A program made the position numbers and the translations under genes. Below the pieces are notes generated by a model. It was not told the DNA's origin and did no database searches. It was given only the letters and a program-made list of their open reading frames with translations. 64,000 bases of DNA from Streptomyces sp. GSL17-111 (GTDB lineage Bacteria > Actinomycetota > Actinomycetes > Streptomycetales > Streptomycetaceae), in contig NZ_JBAJNS010000001.1 of NCBI RefSeq assembly GCF_037911585.1, forward strand, positions 2,169,001 through 2,233,000, in the 5' to 3' direction. Shown here in pieces: positions 55,984 through 64,000 of the stretch; the stretch's first letter is position 1, and each line of letters begins with the position of its first letter.

Positions 55984-56643
55984 ATGACTCCAGCACTCAC
56001 CGGCCCCGCACCCTTTACCGTGACCGCCTCACGGGACTACGAACCGGAGGTGAGCGCGCTTCCCGGCATGTCCCTGGGCAGTTACGAGATCGACATGCCC
56101 GGAGGCGAGGCGGCCCGTCGGCTCTTCGCCGCCGGGGCCCGGCACGTCACGCTTCCCCGCCCGGTCGACGTGACGGACCCCGCCGACGCGGCTTGGTCGG
56201 TCCGGGCGCTGAGCCTCGTGGGCGATCTGTCCAGTCTGGCCATCGCGGTCGACTGGCAGCTCCACACCGGCCGGGACCCCGAAGCCTGGCGCCACTACGG
56301 CCATCTCCACCCGCCGACCGCCGTCCTCGGCACCGCCGACCCGGTCGCGACGGCGCTGGCGTGGCGGGGCGCCTACTACATCTGCAAGTGCGTCTTCCGG
56401 TACGGTCCCGGTTTCGTGCAGGTGCGCGACCGGCGCTACGGGGAACTGCGCCGCTTCACCATCGACGAGCCGGAGTACCACCAGGCCATCGACGCCCTCG
56501 TCGACGGCGCCCGTGCCGACGCGATCCCGGGACCGGTCCTTGACGACCTCATGGGCGAGTCCCTCGTCCTTCGTCTCGGCGACCACCTGTGGTGGGCCCC
56601 CTACCGGGTCCGCCGGTGGTCGGAGGCACCGCTGGTGATCTGA
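55984..56643 (+). CDS. DUF5825-like partner of RiPP radical SAM maturase
   Basis: 219 residues from an ATG behind GGAGA, 34 bases after the maturase gene. No signal peptide or membrane helix. Notable segments are YICKCVFRYGPGFVQVRDRR, with paired Cys, and the C-terminal HLWWAPYRVRRW. It looks like the DUF5825 group that I recall as a companion of RiPP radical SAM genes; I cannot verify this here. It may bind the precursor or support the maturase. It is the last gene of the cluster. Confidence 0.65.
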   Translation: MTPALTGPAPFTVTASRDYEPEVSALPGMSLGSYEIDMPGGEAARRLFAAGARHVTLPRPVDVTDPADAAWSVRALSLVGDLSSLAIAVDWQLHTGRDPEAWRHYGHLHPPTAVLGTADPVATALAWRGAYYICKCVFRYGPGFVQVRDRRYGELRRFTIDEPEYHQAIDALVDGARADAIPGPVLDDLMGESLVLRLGDHLWWAPYRVRRWSEAPLVI

Positions 56644-56764
56644 ACTGGCGCACCCGCGCGGCGTGAGAGCCGAGAGCCAGGGGCGGAGCCGCCGAGCCCC
56701 GGTTTCGGACGGACAAGGTCAGGAGATCCCCCGCCCCGGCACACGGTCACCCAGCGCCGGGCGG

Positions 56765-57133
56765 CTACGCCTCGGCGATGACGACGGCCGAGGCCACGCC
56801 CGCGTCGTGGCTGAGCGAGACGTGCCAGCGCCGCACGCCGAGCAGCGCGGCGCGGTCCGCGACCGTGCCCCGCACGACCAGGGACGGCGCGCCGGTGTCG
56901 GCCGTCCGCACCTCCGCGTCCGTCCAGCGCAGCCCCCGGGGCGCGCCCAGTGCCTTGGCCAGCGCCTCCTTCGCCGCGAACCGGGCGGCCAGGGAGGCCA
57001 CCCCGCGCCGCTCCCCGCTGGGCAGGAACTGCTCAGCGGGGAGGAACAGCCGCTCCGCCAGCGCCGGGGTCCGCTCCAGCGACTGCGCGAAGCGGTCGAT
57101 CTCGGCGACGTCGATCCCCACCCCCACGATCAC
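56765..57133 (-). CDS. acpS: Holo-[acyl-carrier-protein] synthase
   Basis: 122 residues. [12 protein letters not shown] at the start has the Mg-binding Asp, and the second motif [13 protein letters not shown] has the conserved Glu/Lys. It moves phosphopantetheine from CoA to acyl carrier proteins. It starts seven bases after glmS ends, so both share a transcript. The next gene of the conserved block, nnr, lies nearly 7 kb on, behind the RiPP-like cluster. Confidence 0.94.
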   Translation of the reverse strand: MIVGVGIDVAEIDRFAQSLERTPALAERLFLPAEQFLPSGERRGVASLAARFAAKEALAKALGAPRGLRWTDAEVRTADTGAPSLVVRGTVADRAALLGVRRWHVSLSHDAGVASAVVIAEA

Positions 57134-57140
57134 GGTGCGC

Positions 57141-58988
57141 TCACTCCACCGTCACGGACTTGGCGAGGTTGCGGGGCTGGTCGACCTCGTTGCCCCGGGC
57201 CGTGGCCAGCTCGCACGCGAAGACCTGGAGCGGGACCGTCGCGACCAGCGGCTGGAGGAGCGTCGGCGTGACGGGGACGCGGATGAGGTGGTCGGCGTAC
57301 GGCACCACGGCCTCGTCGCCCTCCTCGGCGACGACGATGGTGCGCGCGCCCCGGGCCCGGATCTCCTGGATGTTGGAGACGATCTTGTCGTGCAGCACGG
57401 AGCGGCCGCGCGGCGAGGGCACCACGACGACGACCGGCAGGTCCTGCTCGATCAGCGCGATCGGGCCGTGCTTGAGCTCCCCGGCCGCGAAGCCCTCGGC
57501 GTGCATGTACGCCAGCTCCTTGAGCTTGAGCGCGCCCTCCAGGGCCACGGGGAAGCCGACGTGCCGGCCGAGGAAGAGCACGGTGTTCTTGTCGGCCAGG
57601 GAGCGGGCCAGCTCGCGCACCGGCTCCATCGTCCCGAGCACCGTGTCGACCTCGGTGCCGATGTGCGCCAGCTCGCCGACGACGGAGTTGATCTCGTCGC
57701 CCCACTTCGTACCGCGTACCTGGCCGAGGTAGAGCGCGACGAGGTAGCAGGCCACGAGCTGGGTGAGGAACGCCTTGGTCGAGGCGACGGCGACCTCGGG
57801 GCCCGCGTGCGTGTAGAGCACGGCGTCGGACTCGCGGGGGATGGTGGAGCCGTTGGTGTTGCAGATGGCCAGCACCTTGGCGCCCTGCTCGCGGGCGTGC
57901 CGCAGCGCCATGAGGGTGTCCATGGTCTCGCCGGACTGCGAGATGGCGATGACGAGGGTGCGCTGGTCCAGGATCGGGTCCCGGTAGCGGAACTCGCTGG
58001 CCAGCTCCGTCTCGCAGGGGATGCGCGTCCAGTGCTCGATGGCGTACTTGGCGATCATGCCCGCGTGGTAGGCGGTGCCGCAGGCCACGACGACGACCTT
58101 GGTGATCTCGCGCAGCACGGAGGCGGGGATGCGGACCTCGTCCAGGTGCAGGGCGCCCTGGGCGTCGATGCGGCCCAGCAGCGTGTCGGCGACGGCCTTC
58201 GGCTGCTCGGCGATCTCCTTGAGCATGAAGTAGTCGTAGCCGTCCTTCTCGGCGGCGGACGCGTCCCAGTCGACGTGGTAGTGCCGCACCTCGGCGGGCG
58301 CGCCGTCGAAGTCGGTGACGGTCACGGACTCCCGGGTGAGCGCGACGACCTGGTCCTGGCCCAGCTCGATCGCCTCGCGGGTGTGCTCGATGAACGCCGC
58401 GACGTCGGACGCGAGGAACGCCTCCTCCTCCCCGACCCCCACGACCAACGGCGAGTTGCGCCGCGCGCCGACGACGGTGTCCGGCTCGTCCGCGTGCACG
58501 GCGACGAGCGTGAACGCCCCCTCCAGCCGCCGGCACACCTGGCGCATGGCCTCGGGCAGGTCGCCACAGGAGGAGAACGCCTCGGCCAGCAGGTGGGCGA
58601 CGACCTCGGTGTCCGTCTCGGAGGTCAGGTCGTGGCCGCGCTCGGTCAGCTCGGCGCGCAGGACGGCGAAGTTCTCGATGATGCCGTTGTGGACGACGGC
58701 GACGCGTCCGGCGTTGTCCAGGTGCGGGTGGGCGTTGCCGTCGGTGGGGCCGCCGTGGGTGGCCCAGCGGGTGTGCCCGATGCCGGTGGTGCCCGAGGGC
58801 AGCGGACGCTCGTCGAGCACCTTGCCGAGGTTGGCGAGCTTGCCCGCCTTGCGCGCCGAGGCGAGCCCGCCGTCGGCCAGCACGGCCACCCCGGCCGAGT
58901 CGTAGCCCCGGTACTCCAGCCGCTTCAGTCCTGCGATGACCACGTCGAGGGCGGACCGCCCTCCCACATAACCCACGATGCCGCACAT
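57141..58988 (-). CDS. glmS: Glutamine-fructose-6-phosphate aminotransferase
   Basis: 615 residues from the ATG at 58988, so that the N-terminal Cys ([10 protein letters not shown]) is the glutaminase nucleophile. The amidotransferase domain contains [10 protein letters not shown] and HNGIIENF. Two SIS domains follow ([20 protein letters not shown]), and the end [11 protein letters not shown] is typical. It makes glucosamine 6-phosphate, the first step to UDP-GlcNAc; glmM for the next step lies 1.3 kb away on the same strand. The upstream 168-base gap to coaA carries the divergent promoters. No glmS ribozyme is visible. Confidence 0.96.
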   Translation of the reverse strand: MCGIVGYVGGRSALDVVIAGLKRLEYRGYDSAGVAVLADGGLASARKAGKLANLGKVLDERPLPSGTTGIGHTRWATHGGPTDGNAHPHLDNAGRVAVVHNGIIENFAVLRAELTERGHDLTSETDTEVVAHLLAEAFSSCGDLPEAMRQVCRRLEGAFTLVAVHADEPDTVVGARRNSPLVVGVGEEEAFLASDVAAFIEHTREAIELGQDQVVALTRESVTVTDFDGAPAEVRHYHVDWDASAAEKDGYDYFMLKEIAEQPKAVADTLLGRIDAQGALHLDEVRIPASVLREITKVVVVACGTAYHAGMIAKYAIEHWTRIPCETELASEFRYRDPILDQRTLVIAISQSGETMDTLMALRHAREQGAKVLAICNTNGSTIPRESDAVLYTHAGPEVAVASTKAFLTQLVACYLVALYLGQVRGTKWGDEINSVVGELAHIGTEVDTVLGTMEPVRELARSLADKNTVLFLGRHVGFPVALEGALKLKELAYMHAEGFAAGELKHGPIALIEQDLPVVVVVPSPRGRSVLHDKIVSNIQEIRARGARTIVVAEEGDEAVVPYADHLIRVPVTPTLLQPLVATVPLQVFACELATARGNEVDQPRNLAKSVTVE

Positions 58989-59156
58989 GGCACGGCAGCC
59001 TACGTGGTGCCGTGCGGCGTGCCCGTGAGGGCGCCGGGGAACCTCCGGCCGCGCCGCACGGTCCCGGCGCGGGCGTCCGGCATCGCAAGGGGGCGCGTGG
59101 GCGGCCGGGGGCGCCCCCGGATGAGCGTCCGCGCCGGGCGGGCGCACAATGGGCGC

Positions 59157-60185
59157 GTGCCCCGCTCACCTGGCCCGTCCGAGCCCTCCGCCGCCCTCCG
59201 GCCCGGGGAGCCCCCGCTCCCGCCGCCGTCCCCGGGACGGCGCCGCGCCGACGTCACCCCGTACGTGGACCTCAGCCGCGCCGAGTGGAGCGCGCTGCGG
59301 GAGCGGACGCCGCTGCCCCTGACGGCCGAGGAGGTCGAGCGGCTGCGCGGCCTCGGCGACGTCGTCGACCTCGACGAGGTCCGCGACATCTACCTCCCGC
59401 TCTCCCGGCTGCTGAACCTCTACGTCGGGGCCACGCACGGGCTGCGCGGCGCGCTGAACACCTTCCTCGGCGAGGGCGCCCAGCCGGGCACCCCGTTCGT
59501 CATCGGCGTGGCCGGGAGCGTCGCCGTCGGCAAGTCCACGACGGCGCGGCTCCTCCGGGCGCTGCTGGCCCGCTGGCCCGAGCACCCGCGCGTGGAGCTC
59601 GTGACGACCGACGGCTTCCTCCTGCCCAACGCCGAGCTGCACCGGCGCGGGCTGATGTCGCGCAAGGGCTTCCCCGAGTCCTACGACCGCCGCGCCCTCA
59701 CCCGCTTCGTGGCGGACGTCAAGGCGGGCCGCGAGGAGGTCACCGCCCCCGTCTACTCGCACCTGATCTACGACATCGTGCCCGGCGAGCGACTCACCGT
59801 GCGCCGCCCCGACATCCTCATCGTCGAGGGGTTGAACGTGCTCCAGCCCGCGCTGCCGGGCACGGACGGCCGCACGCGCGTCGCCGTCGCGGACTACTTC
59901 GACTTCTCCGTCTACGTCGACGCGCGGCTGGAGGACATCGAGCGCTGGTACCTGGAACGTTTCCGCAAGCTGCGGCGCACGGCGTTCCAGAACCCCTTCT
60001 CCTACTTCCGCAAGTACACCCAGGTCTCGGAGGAGGAGGCGCTGGACTACGCGCGCGGCACCTGGCGCGACATCAACTGCCCGAACCTCAGGGAGAACAT
60101 CGTGCCGACGCGCGGCCGGGCCAACCTGGTGCTGCGCAAGGGCGCCGACCACACGGTCCAGCGCCTCTCGCTGCGCAAGCTCTGA
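59157..60185 (+). CDS. coaA: Type I pantothenate kinase
   Basis: 342 residues from a GTG at 59157. After a Pro-rich head of ~30 residues the kinase begins at [12 protein letters not shown]. The P-loop is [17 protein letters not shown], with DGFLLPN and [10 protein letters not shown] as substrate loops and FSVYVDA later. It phosphorylates pantothenate, the first step of CoA synthesis. It is divergent from glmS and convergent with glmM. No strong ribosome site is visible, so the start is the least certain part. Confidence 0.93.
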   Translation: MPRSPGPSEPSAALRPGEPPLPPPSPGRRRADVTPYVDLSRAEWSALRERTPLPLTAEEVERLRGLGDVVDLDEVRDIYLPLSRLLNLYVGATHGLRGALNTFLGEGAQPGTPFVIGVAGSVAVGKSTTARLLRALLARWPEHPRVELVTTDGFLLPNAELHRRGLMSRKGFPESYDRRALTRFVADVKAGREEVTAPVYSHLIYDIVPGERLTVRRPDILIVEGLNVLQPALPGTDGRTRVAVADYFDFSVYVDARLEDIERWYLERFRKLRRTAFQNPFSYFRKYTQVSEEEALDYARGTWRDINCPNLRENIVPTRGRANLVLRKGADHTVQRLSLRKL

Positions 60186-60243
60186 CGTCCCCGGGCCCCC
60201 GCCGCCCCAACTCCCGCCCCCGCTCCGGGCAGGGGCGCGCGGG

Positions 60244-61602
60244 TCAGCCCAGGGCGGACTTGACGGCGTCGGCCAGCCGCCCGGCGACGGCGTGGGCCTG
60301 CTCGATGTCCGCGGCCTCCACCATCACCCGCACCAGCGGCTCGGTACCGGAGGGCCGCAGCAGCACGCGTCCGGTCGCGCCCAGCTCGCGCTCCGCGTCC
60401 GTGACGGCCGCGCCCAGCTCCGCCGAGGTCGCCACCCGCGACTTGTCGACGTTCGGCACGTTGATCAGCACCTGCGGCAGCCGCTCCATGACGCCCACCA
60501 GCTCGGCGAGCGTCCTGCCCGTCGCGGCGACGCGGGCGGCCAGCAGCAGACCGGTCAGCGTGCCGTCGCCCGTCGTGGCGTGGTCGAGGGCGATGACGTG
60601 CCCCGACTGCTCGCCGCCCAGGGAGAACCCGCCGCGCTTGAGCTCCTCCAGCACGTACCGGTCGCCCACGGCCGTCTGCACGAGGGTGAGCCCCTCACGC
60701 TCCATGGCCAGCTTGAAGCCCAGGTTGGACATGACGGTCGCCACCACGGTGTCGCCGCGCAGCGTGCCGGCCTCCCGCATGCCGAGGGCCAGGACGGCGA
60801 GGATCTGGTCGCCGTCGACCTCCGCGCCCCGCGCGTCCACCGCCAGGCAGCGGTCGGCGTCGCCGTCGTGCGCGACGCCCAGGTCCGCGCCGTGCTCGAC
60901 GACGGCCGCGCGCAGGCCCTCCAGGTGGGTGGAGCCGCACTCGGCGTTGATGTTCAGGCCGTCCGGCTCGGCGCCGATGGTGACGACCTCCGCGCCGGCG
61001 CGGGCGAACGCCTCCGGCGACACCCGGGCGGCCGCGCCGTGCGCGCCGTCGATGACGACCTTCAGCCCGTCCAGGCGGTTGGGCAGGACGCCCACGAGGT
61101 GCGCCACGTAGCCGTCGAAGCCCTCGCCGTAGTCCCGGACCCGGCCGACGCCCGCACCCGTCGGCCGCTGCCACGGCTCGCCGGCGGCGTGCTCGTGGTA
61201 GGTGGCCTCGATGCGGTCCTCCAGCTCGTCGGGGAGCTTGTGGCCGCCCCGGGCGAAGAACTTCACCCCGTTGTCCGGCATGGGGTTGTGGCTCGCGGAG
61301 AGCATGACCCCCAGGTCCGCCCCGAGCGACCCGGTCAGGTAGGCGACGGCCGGGGTGGGCAGCACGCCGACACGCAGGACGTCGACGCCCGCGCTGGCCA
61401 GCCCCGCCACGACGGCGGCCTCCAGGAACTCCCCCGAGGCGCGCGGGTCGCGCCCCACCACGGCCACCGGTCGGTGCCCCTCGAACGAACCGGCCTCGCC
61501 CAGCACGTGGGCCGCCGCCACGGACAGGCCCAGCGCCATCTCGGCCGTCAGATCCGCGTTCGCGACACCGCGCACGCCGTCCGTTCCGAAGAGTCGTCCC
61601 AC
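60244..61602 (-). CDS. glmM: Phosphoglucosamine mutase
   Basis: 452 residues from a GTG at 61602 with GGAGGT seven bases upstream. The opening [18 protein letters not shown] and the catalytic phospho-serine block [17 protein letters not shown] are intact. The Mg-binding loop is [12 protein letters not shown], and the phosphate loop [13 protein letters not shown] lies at the end. It converts glucosamine 6-phosphate to the 1-phosphate for UDP-GlcNAc. It follows rplM-rpsI on the same strand but is separated by hairpins and a palindrome. Confidence 0.96.
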   Translation of the reverse strand: MGRLFGTDGVRGVANADLTAEMALGLSVAAAHVLGEAGSFEGHRPVAVVGRDPRASGEFLEAAVVAGLASAGVDVLRVGVLPTPAVAYLTGSLGADLGVMLSASHNPMPDNGVKFFARGGHKLPDELEDRIEATYHEHAAGEPWQRPTGAGVGRVRDYGEGFDGYVAHLVGVLPNRLDGLKVVIDGAHGAAARVSPEAFARAGAEVVTIGAEPDGLNINAECGSTHLEGLRAAVVEHGADLGVAHDGDADRCLAVDARGAEVDGDQILAVLALGMREAGTLRGDTVVATVMSNLGFKLAMEREGLTLVQTAVGDRYVLEELKRGGFSLGGEQSGHVIALDHATTGDGTLTGLLLAARVAATGRTLAELVGVMERLPQVLINVPNVDKSRVATSAELGAAVTDAERELGATGRVLLRPSGTEPLVRVMVEAADIEQAHAVAGRLADAVKSALG

Positions 61603-61691
61603 CGTGGTACCTCCGAGAGCTCGAGCCGACACCGCCGACGAAGATTCGAGGCGGCGCCCTGTGCAGGGTATGACCAGGAAAGCGCGGCGTC

Positions 61692-61721
61692 ATACCGGGA
61701 TTCACTGGTTCTTTCCGGTAT
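61692..61721. repeat. Spaced inverted repeat upstream of glmM
   Basis: ATACCGG (61692-61698) and CCGGTAT (61715-61721) with partly matching outer bases, in the AT-richer leader of glmM. It may belong to the promoter or a leader hairpin. Confidence 0.35.
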
Positions 61722-61745
61722 ACGCCACTCGTATCCCGGAACTGC

Positions 61746-61787
61746 GGACGTCCCGTGCGGGCCGCGCGCGGCCCGCACGGGACGTCC
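61746..61787. repeat. Perfect 42-base palindrome between rpsI and glmM
   Basis: The left half GGACGTCCCGTGCGGGCCGC continues with one more base and is then exactly mirrored, with no loop bases. Lack of a loop is unusual for a terminator and would favour a cruciform or a protein-binding site. Confidence 0.8.
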
Positions 61788-61795
61788 GGATAGGG

Positions 61796-61833
61796 GAACG
61801 CCCCGGCGGCACGGATGTACCGCCGGGGCGTTC
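61796..61833 (-). terminator. Terminator of the rplM-rpsI operon
   Basis: Perfect 14-base arms (GAACGCCCCGGCGG and complement) with a ten-base loop, starting about 20 bases after the rpsI stop. Confidence 0.85.
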
Positions 61834-61853
61834 GGAGCGCGGCGCGCGAGGCG

Positions 61854-62369
61854 TCAGCGCTTGCTGTACTGCGTACCCTTACGGGCCTTCTTGAGACCGG
61901 CCTTCTTGCGCTCGACGGCGCGGGCGTCACGGGTGAGGAAGCCGGCCTTCTTGAGCGGACCGCGGTTGTTCTCCACGTCCGCCTCGTTCAGGGCACGGGC
62001 CACGCCCAGGCGCAGCGCACCGGCCTGACCGGAGATGCCGCCGCCGCTGATGCGGGCGACGACGTCGTAGCGGTCGTCCAGCTCGAGCACCTTGAAGGGC
62101 TCGTTGACTTCCTGCTGGTGCACCTTGTTGGGGAAGTAGGTCTCCAGGGTGCGACCGTTGATCTTCCACTTGCCGCTGCCCGGCACGATGCGCACGCGGG
62201 CGATGGCGTTCTTGCGGCGCCCGGTGCCGGCGCCCGGCAGCGGGTCGCCGAAGTGGGAGGCGAGCGACTCGGTCGAGTACTCGCCCTCGACGCCCTCGGG
62301 CGTCTCGGTGCTGTAGTGCTCGATGTCCTCGGTGTCGACGACGGGGGTCTCAGCGGTGGTCTCGGCCAC
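61854..62369 (-). CDS. rpsI: 30S ribosomal protein S9
   Basis: 171 residues. The conserved part starts at [14 protein letters not shown] and ends in the basic tail [12 protein letters not shown] that reaches the P-site tRNA. The first ~45 residues ([20 protein letters not shown]) are an acidic extension normal for actinomycetes. It follows rplM by 38 bases in the standard operon. Confidence 0.97.
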   Translation of the reverse strand: MAETTAETPVVDTEDIEHYSTETPEGVEGEYSTESLASHFGDPLPGAGTGRRKNAIARVRIVPGSGKWKINGRTLETYFPNKVHQQEVNEPFKVLELDDRYDVVARISGGGISGQAGALRLGVARALNEADVENNRGPLKKAGFLTRDARAVERKKAGLKKARKGTQYSKR

Positions 62370-62407
62370 GATGCTCCTCGGTTCTCTGTGTTCCGGTAGT
62401 GGCCGGA

Positions 62408-62851
62408 TTACTGGCTGATCTGGGTGATCTCGAACGGCACGGGCTGCTGCGCGCCGTGCGGGTGCTCGGCGCCGCGGTAGACCTTCAGCTTCGAGAGCAT
62501 CTGGCGGCCCAGCGTGTTCTTGGGGAGCATGCCCTTGACGGCCTTCTCGACGGCCTTCTCCGGGTTGTTCTCCAGCAGGTCCTCGTAGCGGACGGAGCGG
62601 AGACCGCCCGGGTACCCGGAGTGGCGGTAGGCCAGCTTCTGGGTCCGCTTGTTGCCGGAGAGGTGCACCTTCTCCGCGTTGACGATGATGACGAAGTCAC
62701 CAGCGTCAACGTGCGGCGCGTACACGGGCTTGTGCTTGCCCCGGAGGAGGGTTGCGGCCTGCGAGGCCAGACGGCCCAGGACAACGTCCTGCGCGTCGAT
62801 GACGTGCCACTGGCGCTTGATGTCGCCGGGCTTGGGGCTGTACGTACGCAC
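62408..62851 (-). CDS. rplM: 50S ribosomal protein L13
   Basis: 147 residues from a GTG at 62851 ([20 protein letters not shown]). RNA-contact segments [17 protein letters not shown] and [19 protein letters not shown] are intact, and [19 protein letters not shown] follows. The open frame upstream of the GTG has no support. It is the first gene of the rplM-rpsI operon. Confidence 0.97.
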   Translation of the reverse strand: MRTYSPKPGDIKRQWHVIDAQDVVLGRLASQAATLLRGKHKPVYAPHVDAGDFVIIVNAEKVHLSGNKRTQKLAYRHSGYPGGLRSVRYEDLLENNPEKAVEKAVKGMLPKNTLGRQMLSKLKVYRGAEHPHGAQQPVPFEITQISQ

Positions 62852-63071
62852 GGTCGTATGCCTTCGCTTCTTCTGAGTGAGTCCTGACAGGGCCACCAGA
62901 TGGATCACGACAGCCTGGACCGCACGACGGTGACGCGGGCCGTGTGCAGATGCTGGTCATCTACCGGTGGGCCGGTGTAGGGCCCCCCTCACGTGAGAAT
63001 GAGGCAGACCGGTACACAACGATCTCGCAGAATACCGGCCGCCCCCCGATCGGGTCAAAACCGGGCCGCCC

Positions 63072-63176
63072 TCAGCGCTGCGCGGGGAACTCCGAGGTGT
63101 CGAGCTCCACGACCCGCCCGTCGGCGAGCGGCAGCCGGACGGGCTCCCCGAACGGCATCTCCGTCCTGCTTCTCAC
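63072..63176 (-). CDS. Very short possible peptide gene downstream of ABC-F gene
   Basis: 34 residues from a GTG at 63176: EMPFGEPVRLPLADGRVVELD is a compact beta-hairpin-like sequence, ending in TSEFPAQR. It lies 59 bases after the ABC-F gene on the same strand. No strong ribosome site is visible, and the length gives little statistical support. It may be a short conserved protein or chance. Confidence 0.35.
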   Translation of the reverse strand: MRSRTEMPFGEPVRLPLADGRVVELDTSEFPAQR

Positions 63177-63235
63177 CTCGGTCCGCGTCCGGGCCAGGAC
63201 CCCACGCCCCCGACCCCGTCCGCCATGGACGGGGC

Positions 63236-64000
63236 TCAGCGGGCGCGGGCGACGCGGCGTTCGTCCCAGACGGGCTCCGCGGACTCCCGGACGCGGCCGT
63301 CCGCGCCGAAGACGAGGTAGCGGTCGAAGGAGCGGGCGAACCAGCGGTCGTGGGTGACCGCCAGCACCGTGCCCTGGTAGGCCTCCAGCCCGGCCTGGAG
63401 GGCTTCGGCGCTCTCCAGGTCCAGGTTGTCCGTCGGCTCGTCCAGGAGCAGCGCCGTCGCCCCGCCCAGCTCCAGCAGCAGGATCTGGAACCGGGCCTGC
63501 TGCCCGCCGGACAACCGGTCGAAGGGCTGCTCGGAGGCGCGGTCCAGCTCGTAGCGGCGCAGGGCCGACATCGCCGCACCCCGGTCCAGGGCGTGCTCCG
63601 TCCACAGGATGTCCCGCAGCGGCCGTCCGGCGAGCTCGGGGTGGGCGTGCGTCTGCGCGAAGTGCCCCGGCACGACGCGCGCGCCCAGCCGCCGGCTCCC
63701 GGTGTGGGCGACGGGGTGCTCGGGATCGTCCGCCAGCAGCCGCAGGAAGTGCGACTTCCCCGAGCCGTTCGAGCCGAGCACCGCGACCCGTTCGCCGTAG
63801 AACACCTCCAGGTCGAAGGGGTGCATCAGGCCGGTCAGCTCCAGCCGCTCGCAGGTGACGGCCCGCACGCCCGTGCGTCCGCCGCGCAGCCGCATGGTGA
63901 TCCGCTGCGCGCGCGGCGGCTCCTGCGGCGGGCCCGCCTCCTCGAACTTCCGCAGCCGCGTCCGCGCCGCCTGGTACCGGGAGGCGAGGTCGCTGTTGAA
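63236..64000 (-). CDS. ABC-F family ATPase, C-terminal half (5' end outside window)
   Basis: The frame is open to the right edge, so 254 C-terminal residues are seen. Walker A is GSNGSGKSHFLRLLA, the signature is LSGGQQARFQILLLELG, and Walker B is LLLDEPTDNLDLES, followed by a His switch in AVTHDRWF. The part before it (YQAARTRLRKFEEAG) is the linker between the two ATPase modules of ABC-F proteins. These soluble proteins act on ribosomes in translation control or antibiotic resistance. No membrane partner is seen. The exact ABC-F subgroup cannot be told. Confidence 0.88.
   Translation of the reverse strand, partial: FNSDLASRYQAARTRLRKFEEAGPPQEPPRAQRITMRLRGGRTGVRAVTCERLELTGLMHPFDLEVFYGERVAVLGSNGSGKSHFLRLLADDPEHPVAHTGSRRLGARVVPGHFAQTHAHPELAGRPLRDILWTEHALDRGAAMSALRRYELDRASEQPFDRLSGGQQARFQILLLELGGATALLLDEPTDNLDLESAEALQAGLEAYQGTVLAVTHDRWFARSFDRYLVFGADGRVRESAEPVWDERRVARAR

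Noticed and set aside
58989..59156. glmS ribozyme or riboswitch
   Set aside because: No pseudoknot-like conserved core is visible in the gap, and actinomycetes are not known for it.
57130..59169. Second minus-strand frame across glmS
   Set aside because: Arg-rich shadow of glmS; the MCGIVG frame is the true one.

Overview
The window is a high-GC actinomycete chromosome segment, almost certainly Streptomyces. Third codon positions are overwhelmingly G/C, GTG starts are frequent, and the developmental regulators bldM and whiD sit back to back next to a ShbA-like sigma factor gene and guaB. groES-groEL1 follows nearby, with two CIRCE elements and a His-rich GroEL1 tail. The rplM-rpsI-glmM-coaA-glmS-acpS-alr-tsaE/B/D block is the familiar core region of that genus. 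No rRNA, tRNA or CRISPR array was seen.

Layout. 1-12.3 kb: the end of a sortase-anchored surface protein; a GMC oxidoreductase/aldehyde dehydrogenase pair; two adjacent membrane Ser/Thr kinase-type proteins, one of which is a pseudokinase by its motifs; glpD; and a divergent nucleotide-sugar dehydrogenase whose catalytic Cys is Ala. 12.4-27.2 kb is an accessory region. It holds a duplicated-domain secreted protein, a micro-operon of three overlapping small genes facing a frameshifted XRE-type regulator, and a very large RHS polymorphic toxin with a Hint autoprocessing domain, an AHH nuclease tip and a likely immunity gene. A divergent DNRLRE/FG-GAP surface protein and two small secreted proteins complete it. 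The toxin tip and immunity gene are visibly poorer in GC than their surroundings.

27.3-42.1 kb is core: guaB3-guaB-shbA-bldM on the minus strand and whiD on the plus strand. After these come a LysR regulator, MOSC, SDR and ABM/SnoaL proteins, groEL1-groES, a polysaccharide deacetylase, a methyltransferase and a VOC protein. 41.8-49.9 kb carries, on the minus strand, nnr-alr-hydrolase-tsaE and then tsaB-rimI-tsaD. Together these cover NAD(P)HX repair, D-Ala supply and the t6A tRNA modification machinery. An iron-box-like palindrome precedes a 56-residue ORF inside this block.

49.9-56.7 kb is the most interesting part. A compact RiPP-like cluster lies between acpS and nnr, all other genes of that minus-strand block being nearly contiguous. 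The cluster has an MFS exporter, an S9 prolyl-oligopeptidase-type peptidase, a 39-residue precursor-like peptide gene, a B12-binding radical SAM maturase (CX7CX2C) and a DUF5825-like partner. A decayed transposase fragment sits at its left edge. 56.8-64 kb returns to core genes: acpS, glmS, coaA, glmM, rpsI, rplM and a partial ABC-F ATPase.

All calls rest on reading the sequence and remembered family features. No database search was run, so gene symbols and family names are recognition calls.
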